DNA of 9,123 nucleotides from Patescibacteria group bacterium (GTDB taxonomy: Bacteria > Patescibacteria > UBA1384 > CAILIB01), in assembly GCA_020696955.1 (NCBI GenBank), contig JAJFBK010000017.1:1-9123 (forward strand). Reading direction: 5' to 3'. The translations under genes were made by a program, and so were the position numbers. The notes beneath the pieces are model-generated. The model did not search any database. It was not told the DNA's origin and worked only from the letters and a program-made list of their open reading frames with translations. Below, in pieces: positions 1 to 7,649 of the stretch. Position 1 is the stretch's first letter. Each line of letters starts with the position of its first letter.

Positions 1-1566
1 AAGTTTCATGGTGCCATCACCAACCGTCAGGCTCTAGCCGGATCATTGAACATCCCGGCCGTAAAGAACCTTGAACTCGCAGGATTAGACAAATCTATCG
101 AGACCGCCAAGGCCATGGGAGTTACAACTCTAAATCGGCCTCCACAGGAGTATGGACTCTCCTTGGTGTTAGGAAGTGGAGAAGTCCGACCAGTAGAAAT
201 GGCCGGGGCTTATGCCACCTTCGCTAATAACGGCATGCACAACGAGCTTCGCCCCATCCTTACCATTGAAAAAGACGGCCAAGTCATCAAAGACTTTACA
301 GCTACTGAAGCCAAAAAGGCCTTGGAGCCAGAAGTGGCCTACCAAATTAGCAACATTCTCTCGGATAACGGCGCCAGGTCATATGTGTTCGGAACCCGCA
401 ATAACCTTGTTTTGTCAGACCGACCAGTTGCTGCCAAGTCAGGAACCACGGAAAATAACCGTGACGCCTGGACTATTGGCTACACCCCTTCCATTTCGGT
501 AGCGGTTTGGGTGGGTAATAACGAAGCCAACAAGACCATGGTGAAGGGTGCAGACGGCTCCTATGTTGCGGCCCCCATCTGGAACCGTTTCATGAAGGAA
601 TACCTCAAAGGCAAACCGGTAGAGCAATTTGAGAGACCGGCAACCATCAAAGAGATGACCGTAGACAGATTGTCTGGAAAAATCCCTACTGACCAAAGCC
701 CAGAGAATGAACGGGTAACCGACATCTTCGCTCCTTGGCAAATACCAAAAGGAAATGATGATATTCACGTAAAGGTAAGAGTGGTAAAAGGCACCAATTT
801 GCTGGCCACCGACCTTACTCCTGCCGACATGGTTGAAGAACGTATCTACTTCACTATCAAGTCCGAGCGACCCCTGAAGCCAAGTTGGGAACAGCCAGTT
901 CAGGCGTGGGCCCGGGCAAATTACGGAGACCGGGTAGGGTCACCCCCCACAGAAGTTGACGGCACGTATGTCGAAGCAAATCGACCCAATATAAGTATTA
1001 CCTCTCCGTTAGAGGGCACCTCGGTAAGCGGAAGCTTTATCCTTGCAGCCGCACCTGGAGGAAACAGGGCCATTACCAAGGTTGATTTCTACATTAACAG
1101 TGTTCTGATCGGTACCATATCGTCATCTCCGTGGAGCATGACATATAACGCCGCCAGCCTCCCTCCAGGAAGCCAGGTCATCCAAGCCGTTGCCACCAAT
1201 GACCTAGGCCTTACAGCCACTGCCGAAGTCACCGTCACTACCGCAGGCCAAGATGCCACTCCTCCCGGAAACGTGAGTAACCTTAAGCGTGAATCAGGAA
1301 CCCTTCCTACCGTAGTAAGGCTCTCGTGGCTTAATCCCAGCGATAGCGACCTGGATTATATGAACGTTTACGAGTCGATTTCAGAAGGAAGTCTTGGCAC
1401 TTTAGTGCAAAGGGTGAATGGACTAACTCCTAGTCAGACGGGTATGGCAGACATAAACCAATCAAAAAAAGGCGATTACTATTACACTCTTGAACCAGTA
1501 GACAAGAATGGAAATCGTAACACCTCTTACGCCGCACCAAACAAGATAAAGGTAAAAGTACTCTAG
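1..1566 (+). CDS. Class A penicillin-binding protein (PBP1A family), 3' part, with Ig-like and FN3-like tail
   Basis: Bifunctional peptidoglycan glycosyltransferase/DD-transpeptidase acting outside the membrane. Only the last 521 residues are in the window; the frame is open from base 1, so the TTG at 46 is an internal codon, not a start. Numbering from the window edge, the transpeptidase SxN motif is SLN (residues 15-17, inside a typical FHGAITNRQALAGSLNIPAV context) and the KTG box is KSGTT (residues 146-150, bases 436-450), followed by the usual RDAWTIGYTP...VWVGNN stretch. The SxxK nucleophile, the glycosyltransferase domain and the membrane anchor must lie upstream. After a linker comes an Ig-like domain (about residues 329-414: PNISITSP..., VDFYINSVLIGT, QAVATNDLG) and then an FN3-like domain (about 421-521). 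The Ig-type tail probably binds wall or surface partners; that role is inferred. It converges on radA with overlapping stop codons. The family is certain; the exact subclass is not. Confidence 0.95.
   Translation, partial: KFHGAITNRQALAGSLNIPAVKNLELAGLDKSIETAKAMGVTTLNRPPQEYGLSLVLGSGEVRPVEMAGAYATFANNGMHNELRPILTIEKDGQVIKDFTATEAKKALEPEVAYQISNILSDNGARSYVFGTRNNLVLSDRPVAAKSGTTENNRDAWTIGYTPSISVAVWVGNNEANKTMVKGADGSYVAAPIWNRFMKEYLKGKPVEQFERPATIKEMTVDRLSGKIPTDQSPENERVTDIFAPWQIPKGNDDIHVKVRVVKGTNLLATDLTPADMVEERIYFTIKSERPLKPSWEQPVQAWARANYGDRVGSPPTEVDGTYVEANRPNISITSPLEGTSVSGSFILAAAPGGNRAITKVDFYINSVLIGTISSSPWSMTYNAASLPPGSQVIQAVATNDLGLTATAEVTVTTAGQDATPPGNVSNLKRESGTLPTVVRLSWLNPSDSDLDYMNVYESISEGSLGTLVQRVNGLTPSQTGMADINQSKKGDYYYTLEPVDKNGNRNTSYAAPNKIKVKVL
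1563..1566. other. Shared CTAG: overlapping stop codons of convergent genes
   Basis: The plus-strand PBP gene ends with TAG at 1564-1566 and the minus-strand radA ends with TAG on the complement of 1563-1565. The palindrome CTAG therefore supplies both stops and there is no intergenic space. Any transcription terminator for either unit has to lie inside the opposing coding sequence. No strong hairpin plus T-run was found near the junction. Confidence 0.95.
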
Positions 1567-2897
1567 CTTCCTTTCCCTAGCTGAGTCCTGATCAGCGAGG
1601 CAATATCTCGCACTTTTTCCGGAACCGCATACCCGAGCGAAGTGATCTCCCTGATCCTTCGCTCTTGTTGCATTACCTTGCGCAACTCTCCTGCCAAGCC
1701 AATTTCCCCAATGATACAAAGGGTATCTGAGAGGGCCTTATCGGCATAGGCAGAGGCTATGGCTAAACAAACTGCAGCATCCACAGCCGGATCTTTCACC
1801 TTAAGACCACCGACGATATTTACAAAGACATCATGCGAAGAAAGATTGATACCAGCCCGTCGTTGCAAGACTGCAAGCAGCAGATTAAGACGATTCAAAT
1901 CAAATCCTGAAGCAGTGCGCCGCGGGTATCCGAATACGCTCGTAGTGGTCAAGGCTTGGACCTCAATCAACATGGGCCTGGTCCCTTCAATCACCGCTGA
2001 TAGTACCGAGCCCGGAGCCTGTACCCGCTCACTCAAAAGGAAACTGGCGGGATTACTGACTTCGATAAGCCCCTTGTCTTCCATGGCAAAAATGCCAGTC
2101 TCGGCAATATCACCGAAACGGTTTTTTACCGCCCGCAAAATTCTTAATTGCTGCTGTGCGTCTCCTTCCAGGTACAATACCACGTCAACCAAGTGCTCCA
2201 GTGTCCGAGGACCGGCCACGGTTCCTTCTTTGGTGATATGCCCAACCAGAACGATGGGAATTCCCAAGCTCTTGGCTAGATGCTGGATTCGGACCGCGCT
2301 TTCTCTTACCTGGACAATGCTTCCCGGAGTAGAGGGGAACTGAGGGTCGTACATTGTTTGGATGGAATCGATGACTACCAAAGCTGGCTTGGCATTTTCA
2401 ACGGCCGCAATAATAACATCGACATTAGTGGCTGCCAAAACTTGGGTGTGACCAGCTGAGACATCAAGCCGCTCAGCTCTCAGCTTAATTTGCTCAGGAG
2501 ATTCCTCACCGCTCACATAGAGAATAGGCGAGTCCACAGAAGCCGACATCTTCTCCACCATTTGAAGAAGCAAAGTACTTTTCCCGATACCTGGATCACC
2601 GCCAAGAAGGATGACGCTACCAGCCACCACGCCTCCGCCTAGTACCCTGTCAATCTCAGCAAAGCCTGAAGGCATCCGCTTTTCTTTTTGTCCGGATATC
2701 GTACTTAATTTGACTGGAACCGCTGCTGCCTGGCCGCTATAACCTCCGCCCCGGTTAGAGGCCGAGGGAGCTGCTACAGAGATTTCTTTGAGGGTATTCC
2801 AACTTCCGCAGACATTGCAGCGTCCCTGCCACTGAATGTACTCTTCGCCGCATTCGTTGCAGACATACATCGTTGTGTTCTTGCTCTTTTTGGCCAT
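1563..2897 (-). CDS. radA: DNA repair protein RadA (Sms), branch-migration ATPase
   Basis: RecA-like hexameric helicase that processes recombination intermediates in the cytoplasm. The start at 2897 gives 444 residues and the family-typical opening MAKKSK...YVCNECG. An in-frame upstream start at 2954 would add 19 atypical residues inside recJ. Visible in order: C4 zinc finger (Cys13, 16, 27, 30), Walker A GGDPGIGKST (99-108), Walker B LVVIDS (173-178), the RadA signature KNRFG (258-262), and the Lon-protease-like C-terminal domain (about 335-444, with DVFVNIVGGLKVKDPAVDAAV and GEIGLAGELR). The end is short: after LGYA only about 20 residues remain, and the segment that in most RadA proteins continues as a valine/proline-rich strand seems missing. 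It starts 2 bases after the recJ stop, with AGAGGA 9 bases upstream inside recJ, so it is co-transcribed and probably translationally coupled. Confidence 0.97.
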   Translation of the reverse strand: MAKKSKNTTMYVCNECGEEYIQWQGRCNVCGSWNTLKEISVAAPSASNRGGGYSGQAAAVPVKLSTISGQKEKRMPSGFAEIDRVLGGGVVAGSVILLGGDPGIGKSTLLLQMVEKMSASVDSPILYVSGEESPEQIKLRAERLDVSAGHTQVLAATNVDVIIAAVENAKPALVVIDSIQTMYDPQFPSTPGSIVQVRESAVRIQHLAKSLGIPIVLVGHITKEGTVAGPRTLEHLVDVVLYLEGDAQQQLRILRAVKNRFGDIAETGIFAMEDKGLIEVSNPASFLLSERVQAPGSVLSAVIEGTRPMLIEVQALTTTSVFGYPRRTASGFDLNRLNLLLAVLQRRAGINLSSHDVFVNIVGGLKVKDPAVDAAVCLAIASAYADKALSDTLCIIGEIGLAGELRKVMQQERRIREITSLGYAVPEKVRDIASLIRTQLGKGS

Positions 2898-2899
2898 GG

Positions 2900-4546
2900 C
2901 TATAATTCCTCTATTCGTTGGATGTGACAGCTGATTTGCTCTTGACCGTTCCACTCGTCAAGAGAGATCGTATAGTACGCACTATAGGGATGATTGGGTT
3001 CTAAATCCAGTCCCTTGTACCTGAAAGCTATGGCTTTTTTCGAAGCTCCATCCCCTTCCAAGACACAGGAAAGGTGCTGCTTCTCGCTTCCCACTTTCCG
3101 AATGTTTGCTACAGAGTATTCACCGTGAAAAAGCGGCGTTGGAAATCCCATGCCAAAAGGCTCTAGCAAGCGCAGTTCCTTGGCCAGGTTTACGTCGACG
3201 TCAGGGAGCGTCACATCAAGATCGGGAGACCGGAGACAGGAGGCCTTCATTGATTCCAAACTGAATCCTTCTTTTTGCATCCATAGATTTACGAGTTCAC
3301 AGAGCCGTTCCGGAGTTTCCCCTTTTTTCATAGTTAACCCTCCGGCCTTGGCATGGCCTCCATACCGCTCAAGGACTTCTTCGGCTGCCGTAAGGAGAGA
3401 CAAGGTATCGGCACCATCCACACTTCGCACCGAGCCTTTGATAACCCCGTCCTCAGGGGCAAGAACAATTACCGGTCGCTTATACTGCTCAAGCAGCCGA
3501 CCAGCCACCAAACCGATTACTCCGGTCGACCAAGAAGGATCAAAGGCTACCATGCAGAGATTTTCTTCCTGGGCCACGACCTTGGCAGTCGCTTCTTCAA
3601 GATGACGGTCAAGTAAGGTTTGACGTTCAATATTTTTGGCATTCAGATAAGTGGCAAGGTCGAGCGCCTCTGTTTGATCTTCCGTAATAAGTAACTGAAG
3701 AGACGCATGCTTGTCTCCTCGTAATTCCTCATGCATCCGGGAAGGCGCATTAATTCGGGGAGCCAGCTGAAAGCCAATGCTTCCCGCTCCCACTGCTTCC
3801 AATCTGATTCCGGCCACTGATGCCAACATTCCCAGGCCTATGTTTCGGGACTTACGCATAACTTTGAGTCCAAAGGAAACGAGCACCCTGTTTTCTCCAA
3901 GCAAGGGAACCATGTCCGCCACTGTAGAAAGCGCAACCAGGTCAAGGTCCCACTTCAAAGAATCAGGGCTCTTCCCCATTTCTTTGTACAGCTCAACCAT
4001 CAGCTTCCAACCTATGGCACAGCCACAGAGCTCTTTAAACGGATACGGGCAGCCTGGCTGCTTTGGATTAAGAATGGCCAAGGCAGCGTCGGCAATATGC
4101 CCTTCCTGAGGTTCATGGTGGTCACAGACAATTGTATCTATGCCTTCTGAAGCCAGGGCGGCGATTTCTTGCTTGGAAACCGTGCCGTTATCCAAGGTTA
4201 TCAAAAGGGTGGCATTGGTCTCTCGAATTCTCTTCAGAGCCGGCTCAGTCAGCCCATATCCGTCGGCCCGAAGCGGGATAATCGGATTTACATTCACCCC
4301 CACTCTTTTGAAAGCCCTTACCAACAAGGCGGTTGCCGGCACCCCGTCAGCGTCATAATCTCCAAAAACAGTAATGACCTCTTTGTTTTCGATGGCTTTT
4401 TTAATACGGGCGATCGCCAAGTCCATGTCTTTCATCAGGCTCCCGTCATGAGTATCCCTTTCAAAATCCGGGTTCAAAAAAACTGCCTGCTCCTCAGCAG
4501 GTATCCCCCGTTTTTCCAAAAGTTGCCTAAGGATTTCTGACATCAT
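2900..4546 (-). CDS. recJ: Single-stranded-DNA-specific 5'-3' exonuclease RecJ
   Basis: Metal-dependent DHH-family exonuclease that resects 5' ends of single-stranded DNA in RecF-type recombination and mismatch or base-excision repair. From the ATG at 4546 it has 548 residues, close to the bacterial norm. Motifs in this numbering: FGDYDADG (about 61-68), TLDNGT (Asp119), DHHEP (142-146), STVADMVPL (metal Asp), and the DHHA1 box RYGGHAKAGG towards the C-terminal half, preceded by FDPSWSTGVIGLVAGRL. The C-terminal part should be the OB-like domain. The start choice rests on the ATGA overlap with the ftsQ stop (TGA, 4543-4545) and on GGGGG 8 bases upstream. An ATG at 4561 (five more residues) and one at 4543 (one fewer) are also in frame. 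It sits between ftsQ and radA, which is unusual for a cell-division cluster. Confidence 0.96.
   Translation of the reverse strand: MMSEILRQLLEKRGIPAEEQAVFLNPDFERDTHDGSLMKDMDLAIARIKKAIENKEVITVFGDYDADGVPATALLVRAFKRVGVNVNPIIPLRADGYGLTEPALKRIRETNATLLITLDNGTVSKQEIAALASEGIDTIVCDHHEPQEGHIADAALAILNPKQPGCPYPFKELCGCAIGWKLMVELYKEMGKSPDSLKWDLDLVALSTVADMVPLLGENRVLVSFGLKVMRKSRNIGLGMLASVAGIRLEAVGAGSIGFQLAPRINAPSRMHEELRGDKHASLQLLITEDQTEALDLATYLNAKNIERQTLLDRHLEEATAKVVAQEENLCMVAFDPSWSTGVIGLVAGRLLEQYKRPVIVLAPEDGVIKGSVRSVDGADTLSLLTAAEEVLERYGGHAKAGGLTMKKGETPERLCELVNLWMQKEGFSLESMKASCLRSPDLDVTLPDVDVNLAKELRLLEPFGMGFPTPLFHGEYSVANIRKVGSEKQHLSCVLEGDGASKKAIAFRYKGLDLEPNHPYSAYYTISLDEWNGQEQISCHIQRIEEL
2907..2912 (-). promoter_or_regulatory. 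Ribosome binding site of radA
   Basis: AGAGGA on the minus strand, 9 bases before the ATG at 2897 and lying within the last codons of recJ. It is the clearest support for choosing 2897 over the longer frame starting at 2954. Confidence 0.7.
4543..4546 (-). other. ATGA start/stop overlap, ftsQ to recJ
   Basis: The minus strand reads ATGATG here: the first ATG (4546-4544) overlaps the ftsQ stop TGA (4545-4543). This is the classic arrangement for termination-reinitiation coupling, so recJ translation is likely tied to that of ftsQ. Confidence 0.75.
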
Positions 4547-5355
4547 TCTACATACCCCCATCGGTCAATTCTCAGATCTACTTTTGAAGTTTGCGTCATT
4601 TTCTTCTGATCGTACATTCGAGCAAGATTACGTGCCTGCACGCCATGATCGCTAAGGGTATTGAATTGAACTCGGGCACCTTCCTTGGCTACCCAGGTTA
4701 CGTCATAGGTAGTATCAGCGATTTCAAAATGATCGAAATGAAGATCCGGTACAAGTTTGGCAAGGTCAGCGTTGACTCCCACAATAAAATCAACAAAGGT
4801 CTTTCCTACCACTTTCTGGCCCATTTCAAGAGGAAGCCCCTTTGTATCTTGAATGCGTGGAAGGGAAGCCAACACCTGGCCAGTTTCGCTTTCTGGAAGA
4901 GGAAGTTCCTCAGTTTTGAACTGAACATAAGAAAAGCCGTCTCCATCCAGGATAGTGGCCGTCGCCCCTGAGATCCAAAGGGCCGCTGGCTCTCGCTCCC
5001 TGACTACGATTTTCACGCTATTTGGCAGACCCCTCAGTATGGCCACCGATTCCACGGTGTTGTTTTCCATTATTGAGGCAGCCGCAGTGTCTTTTGGTAA
5101 GAGCCAAATATTGGTTCCCAAGGGAACCTGCTCCGCAATGGCCGCAGAAGAAACAAACTTAGCACCCTCGACTTCGACTTTTTTTACCGCAAAGAAATCC
5201 GAAGCGAATACCCCGTACCATCCAAGGCCCACTACGCCGAGCCAAAGAAAGAGCTTGAAAAACCTGAAGAAACCGACATAGGATCGGCTTGGTTTTTGTA
5301 AGTTACCGTAAATTTTAGGCATTTGGCGGACATAGGTCCGACGCTGTCTAGGCAT
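4543..5355 (-). CDS. ftsQ: Cell division protein FtsQ/DivIB
   Basis: Bitopic divisome protein linking early and late division proteins (the FtsQ-FtsL-FtsB complex) at the septum. It has 270 residues: a basic cytoplasmic N-terminus (MPRQRRTYVR, residues 1-10), one hydrophobic segment (about 29-52), then a POTRA domain starting FAVKKVEVEGAKFVSS (about 55-125, ending LPNSVKIVVREREPAALW), and the FtsQ beta domain ending KVDLRIDRWGYVE, the usual final strand. It follows murB by 9 bases and overlaps recJ by ATGA. No good Shine-Dalgarno is visible before the ATG at 5355, so coupling to murB is likely. A second Met at residue 12 (5322) is possible but has no better site. POTRA plus position in a murC-murB cluster makes FtsQ much likelier than other POTRA proteins. 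Confidence 0.93.
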   Translation of the reverse strand: MPRQRRTYVRQMPKIYGNLQKPSRSYVGFFRFFKLFLWLGVVGLGWYGVFASDFFAVKKVEVEGAKFVSSAAIAEQVPLGTNIWLLPKDTAAASIMENNTVESVAILRGLPNSVKIVVREREPAALWISGATATILDGDGFSYVQFKTEELPLPESETGQVLASLPRIQDTKGLPLEMGQKVVGKTFVDFIVGVNADLAKLVPDLHFDHFEIADTTYDVTWVAKEGARVQFNTLSDHGVQARNLARMYDQKKMTQTSKVDLRIDRWGYVE

Positions 5356-5364
5356 AGGGCTATT

Positions 5365-6327
5365 TTACCATACTCCGAGATATTCATGGCGGGAAACCAG
5401 GGAAACCGCATACACAGATTCCACTTTTTGTCTCACGAGCTCAGTCAGCTCCCTGATGTCGGAAGAGCGAGCAGTGGGCGTTTTTGACCGGAAAAAATTT
5501 GGGTGATGACGGTCAGGATAAACCGTTCCTGAGCGAAGCTTATGCACGCCAGCACCCTTCAAAAGGTCGTTTACCGGAATGTCCTTTGTCAAGGTAAATA
5601 CCGGTCCAAAAGCCACTCCTCCTGGACGCTGATACTCAGGACGAAGCAGTTGGGATGACATACGATTTTGAAGCTCGTCAGAACGCACTGAGGTCAGCTG
5701 GAAAAGAACCGTTAAAATGACCGGGAGCGGCTCGTCGGCATTTTTTGTAGCTCTCAGATGTTGCAGCCTGGTTTGGTCAGAGGACTTCTCCAACCAATCC
5801 CTCTTGTATCGAATGATGGTGGCTTCCTTGTCCAAACGGGCAGGAGGCACCAACATGGTTACGTACCTGACCGATGAGAGGATAGGCCACCCAGAGCCGG
5901 AAACATTTGCATACAAAGCTCCTCCTACTGTGCCTCCCTCTCCGTAAAGGTGGGTAAGGCCGCCAAGGCCCTTGCTTGAAGCCAGGATTATAAACCGGTC
6001 AAGCGAAAGCCCGCTGTCTACCACCATGTGGCTCTTGTCCATGGCCACTCCAAAGGAAGAAGTCTGGTTGTGAATTACCAAGCCTGGGAATCCTCCGTCG
6101 GAAAAGAGAACGCTCTCCCCGCTTCCCACCACTACATAGGGCACCCCCAAATCTATGGCTGATTTTACGGCTGCCGCCAGTTCCACGGTGTCACGGGCAA
6201 CAGTGAAGTAATCGGCAACCCCTCCGGCTTTCAACGGATTGAACTCTTGGAGAGAATAGGTATCCTCGACCTTGACGATATTTTTGAGGAGACCGATTTT
6301 TACTTCTGCATGGTCTGTGGCACTCAT
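5365..6327 (-). CDS. murB: MurB homologue (UDP-N-acetylenolpyruvoylglucosamine reductase family), divergent active site
   Basis: MurB normally reduces UDP-GlcNAc-enolpyruvate to UDP-MurNAc using FAD and NADPH. The ATG at 6327 gives 320 residues and forms an ATGA overlap with the murC stop; a TTG at 6336 would add three residues. The FAD domain shows LKAGGVADYF (32-41), VVGSGESVLFSDGGFPGLVI (66-85) and GEGGTVGGALYANVSGSG (129-146). The C-terminal MurB domain aligns without gaps through GPVFTLTKDIPVNDLLKGAG, HHPNFF and the final LGVW. Odd points from hand alignment with E. coli and S. aureus MurB: the catalytic Ser (Ser229 in E. coli) corresponds to Pro242, the catalytic Glu (Glu325) to Arg313, and the GYRDS loop reads YKRDW. 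The fold is MurB with high confidence; whether it still performs the reaction is uncertain. It lies between murC and ftsQ, where murB commonly is. Confidence 0.85.
   Translation of the reverse strand: MSATDHAEVKIGLLKNIVKVEDTYSLQEFNPLKAGGVADYFTVARDTVELAAAVKSAIDLGVPYVVVGSGESVLFSDGGFPGLVIHNQTSSFGVAMDKSHMVVDSGLSLDRFIILASSKGLGGLTHLYGEGGTVGGALYANVSGSGWPILSSVRYVTMLVPPARLDKEATIIRYKRDWLEKSSDQTRLQHLRATKNADEPLPVILTVLFQLTSVRSDELQNRMSSQLLRPEYQRPGGVAFGPVFTLTKDIPVNDLLKGAGVHKLRSGTVYPDRHHPNFFRSKTPTARSSDIRELTELVRQKVESVYAVSLVSRHEYLGVW
6324..6327 (-). other. ATGA start/stop overlap, murC to murB
   Basis: The murC stop TGA (complement of 6324-6326) overlaps the murB ATG (complement of 6325-6327). This decides the murB start and implies translational coupling. 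Only a weak GGA four bases upstream could serve as a Shine-Dalgarno. Confidence 0.75.
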
Positions 6328-7649
6328 TGCATCCAACGTTCTATGAAACTACGGATCGACCCGGCCCCCACGGTTACCAATATCCCCTCCTTTTCAGCTG
6401 CTGCGGCAACCATCTTTTCTAGATCTTCATTGCTCTCTGGAGCATGCACTTCCATTTCAGCAACAGGCTTCTCAGAGATTTGAGTAGCGATGTCAGAGCT
6501 TCTGATCTCCAGCGGCTCTTCCCGACCTGGAACTTCAAAGATAGGAGCCAAAATGAGCTCATCCGGAGAATGCTTGTCAAAGCATCTGCCAAATTCTTTC
6601 AGCAAGTTCAAGGTGCGAGACTTTTGATGAGGTTGAAATACCACCACCAATCGCTCCTGAGGAAATTTCTCCCGAAATCCTTGCAAGGTAGCAGCCAGCT
6701 CAGTAGGATGATGCGCATAATCATCGTACACTTCAACTTCTTTCCAGCGTCCCAGATGCTCGAAGCGTCTTCCTACCCCTGGGAAAGTCGCCAAAGCCTT
6801 CTTGATCGTTTCTTGGTCGATGCCAAGCTCATGAGCAATGCGGGCTGCAGCCGTAGCGTTTAACTGATAATGGGTTCCTGGCATTGGCAGCTTCAAGCCT
6901 GGCCAGAGATTCTCTTCGGAGTACCAACGAAATTTGTAATTGAACCCTTTGCAAACCCTTCTGATTGAAGCGTTCTTGCCATAAGCCACTACTGTACCGG
7001 TGCGATGAGGGAGATTGCGAAGAAAACGACGGAAAGAACGTTCTATTTCCTCAAGTCCCCCAGCGTAATAATCCAGGTGATCGGCTTCGATATTAAGCAG
7101 GACGGCCATATCAGCCGAGAATTGGTGAAAGCTACGATCAAATTCATCGGCCTCAATAACCAAGTACTTGCTCTTACCAATGCGAGTCTTGCTTCCCCAA
7201 GCTGAGAGCGTACCGCCGACAAATACCGTAGGATCCAGACCTGCCTGATCGAGGATCCATCCGATCATGGCCGTCGTAGTAGTCTTCCCATGGGTTCCGG
7301 CTACGGCAATCGTATAATGCTGGCGAGTGATCTTCCCCGCCCATACGGCCCTCTTGCTCACCGGAAGCTTTCGCCGTTCTACCTCTTGGAGTTCAGGATA
7401 GCTGGGCGAAGAAGGCGTAATGGCAGAATTGATAACCACCTCGGTGATATCTTCGGGAATAGAGCCCGGATTAGAGCCATAATGAACGTTGGCTCCCGCC
7501 TGGATCAGTCGCTCCGTATTGGCGCTCTGCCCCATATCACTGCCGGACACTTTCCAGCCACGTTCAAGACAGTAGTCAGCCAGCCACAACATGCCGGAGC
7601 CGCCAATCCCGATAAAATAAATATGAGGTACTGTAGATTCTTTTGACAT
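6324..7649 (-). CDS. murC: UDP-N-acetylmuramate--L-alanine ligase MurC
   Basis: Cytoplasmic ATP-dependent ligase adding the first amino acid of the peptidoglycan stem to UDP-MurNAc. It has 441 residues with all three Mur-ligase domains: N-terminal Rossmann fold with FIGIGGSGM (12-20) and the SDM strand end; central domain with P-loop AGTHGKTTTT (117-126), EADEFDRSF (166-174) and NIEADHLDYY (186-195); C-terminal domain with GVGRRFE (291-297), DDYAHHPTE (309-317) and FQPHQKSRT (338-346), ending TVGAGSI. GVGRRFE and DDYAHHPTE favour MurC over the recycling ligase Mpl. Small departures from the usual pattern: PGTHYQLNATAA where PGxHNxxNA is common, and PHQKSRT where PHRYTRT is common. It has a good ribosome site (AAGGT, 8-base spacing) and is the only gene in the string preceded by a noticeable gap (44 bases). 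Confidence 0.97.
   Translation of the reverse strand: MSKESTVPHIYFIGIGGSGMLWLADYCLERGWKVSGSDMGQSANTERLIQAGANVHYGSNPGSIPEDITEVVINSAITPSSPSYPELQEVERRKLPVSKRAVWAGKITRQHYTIAVAGTHGKTTTTAMIGWILDQAGLDPTVFVGGTLSAWGSKTRIGKSKYLVIEADEFDRSFHQFSADMAVLLNIEADHLDYYAGGLEEIERSFRRFLRNLPHRTGTVVAYGKNASIRRVCKGFNYKFRWYSEENLWPGLKLPMPGTHYQLNATAAARIAHELGIDQETIKKALATFPGVGRRFEHLGRWKEVEVYDDYAHHPTELAATLQGFREKFPQERLVVVFQPHQKSRTLNLLKEFGRCFDKHSPDELILAPIFEVPGREEPLEIRSSDIATQISEKPVAEMEVHAPESNEDLEKMVAAAAEKEGILVTVGAGSIRSFIERWMQ

Noticed and set aside
46..48. TTG as the start of the penicillin-binding protein gene
   Set aside because: It falls inside the SLN catalytic motif and the frame is open with matching family sequence back to base 1, so the gene is simply cut by the window edge.
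1563..1582. Direct repeat CTAGCT at 1563-1568 and 1577-1582
   Set aside because: Only two six-base copies, in coding sequence; no target-site or regulatory context.
1580..1596. Inverted repeat GCTGA-7-TCAGC near the convergent junction, considered as a terminator
   Set aside because: Short stem, no T-run on either strand, and it lies in radA coding sequence; chance is likely.
1759..2343. A 194-codon open frame on the plus strand
   Set aside because: It lies wholly antisense to the well-supported radA coding sequence, its translation resembles no family I know, and it has no supporting context.
2898..2954. Longer RadA start at 2954
   Set aside because: It would add 19 residues unlike the family and overlap recJ by 55 bases; the ATG at 2897 has a proper ribosome site and gives the standard N-terminus.
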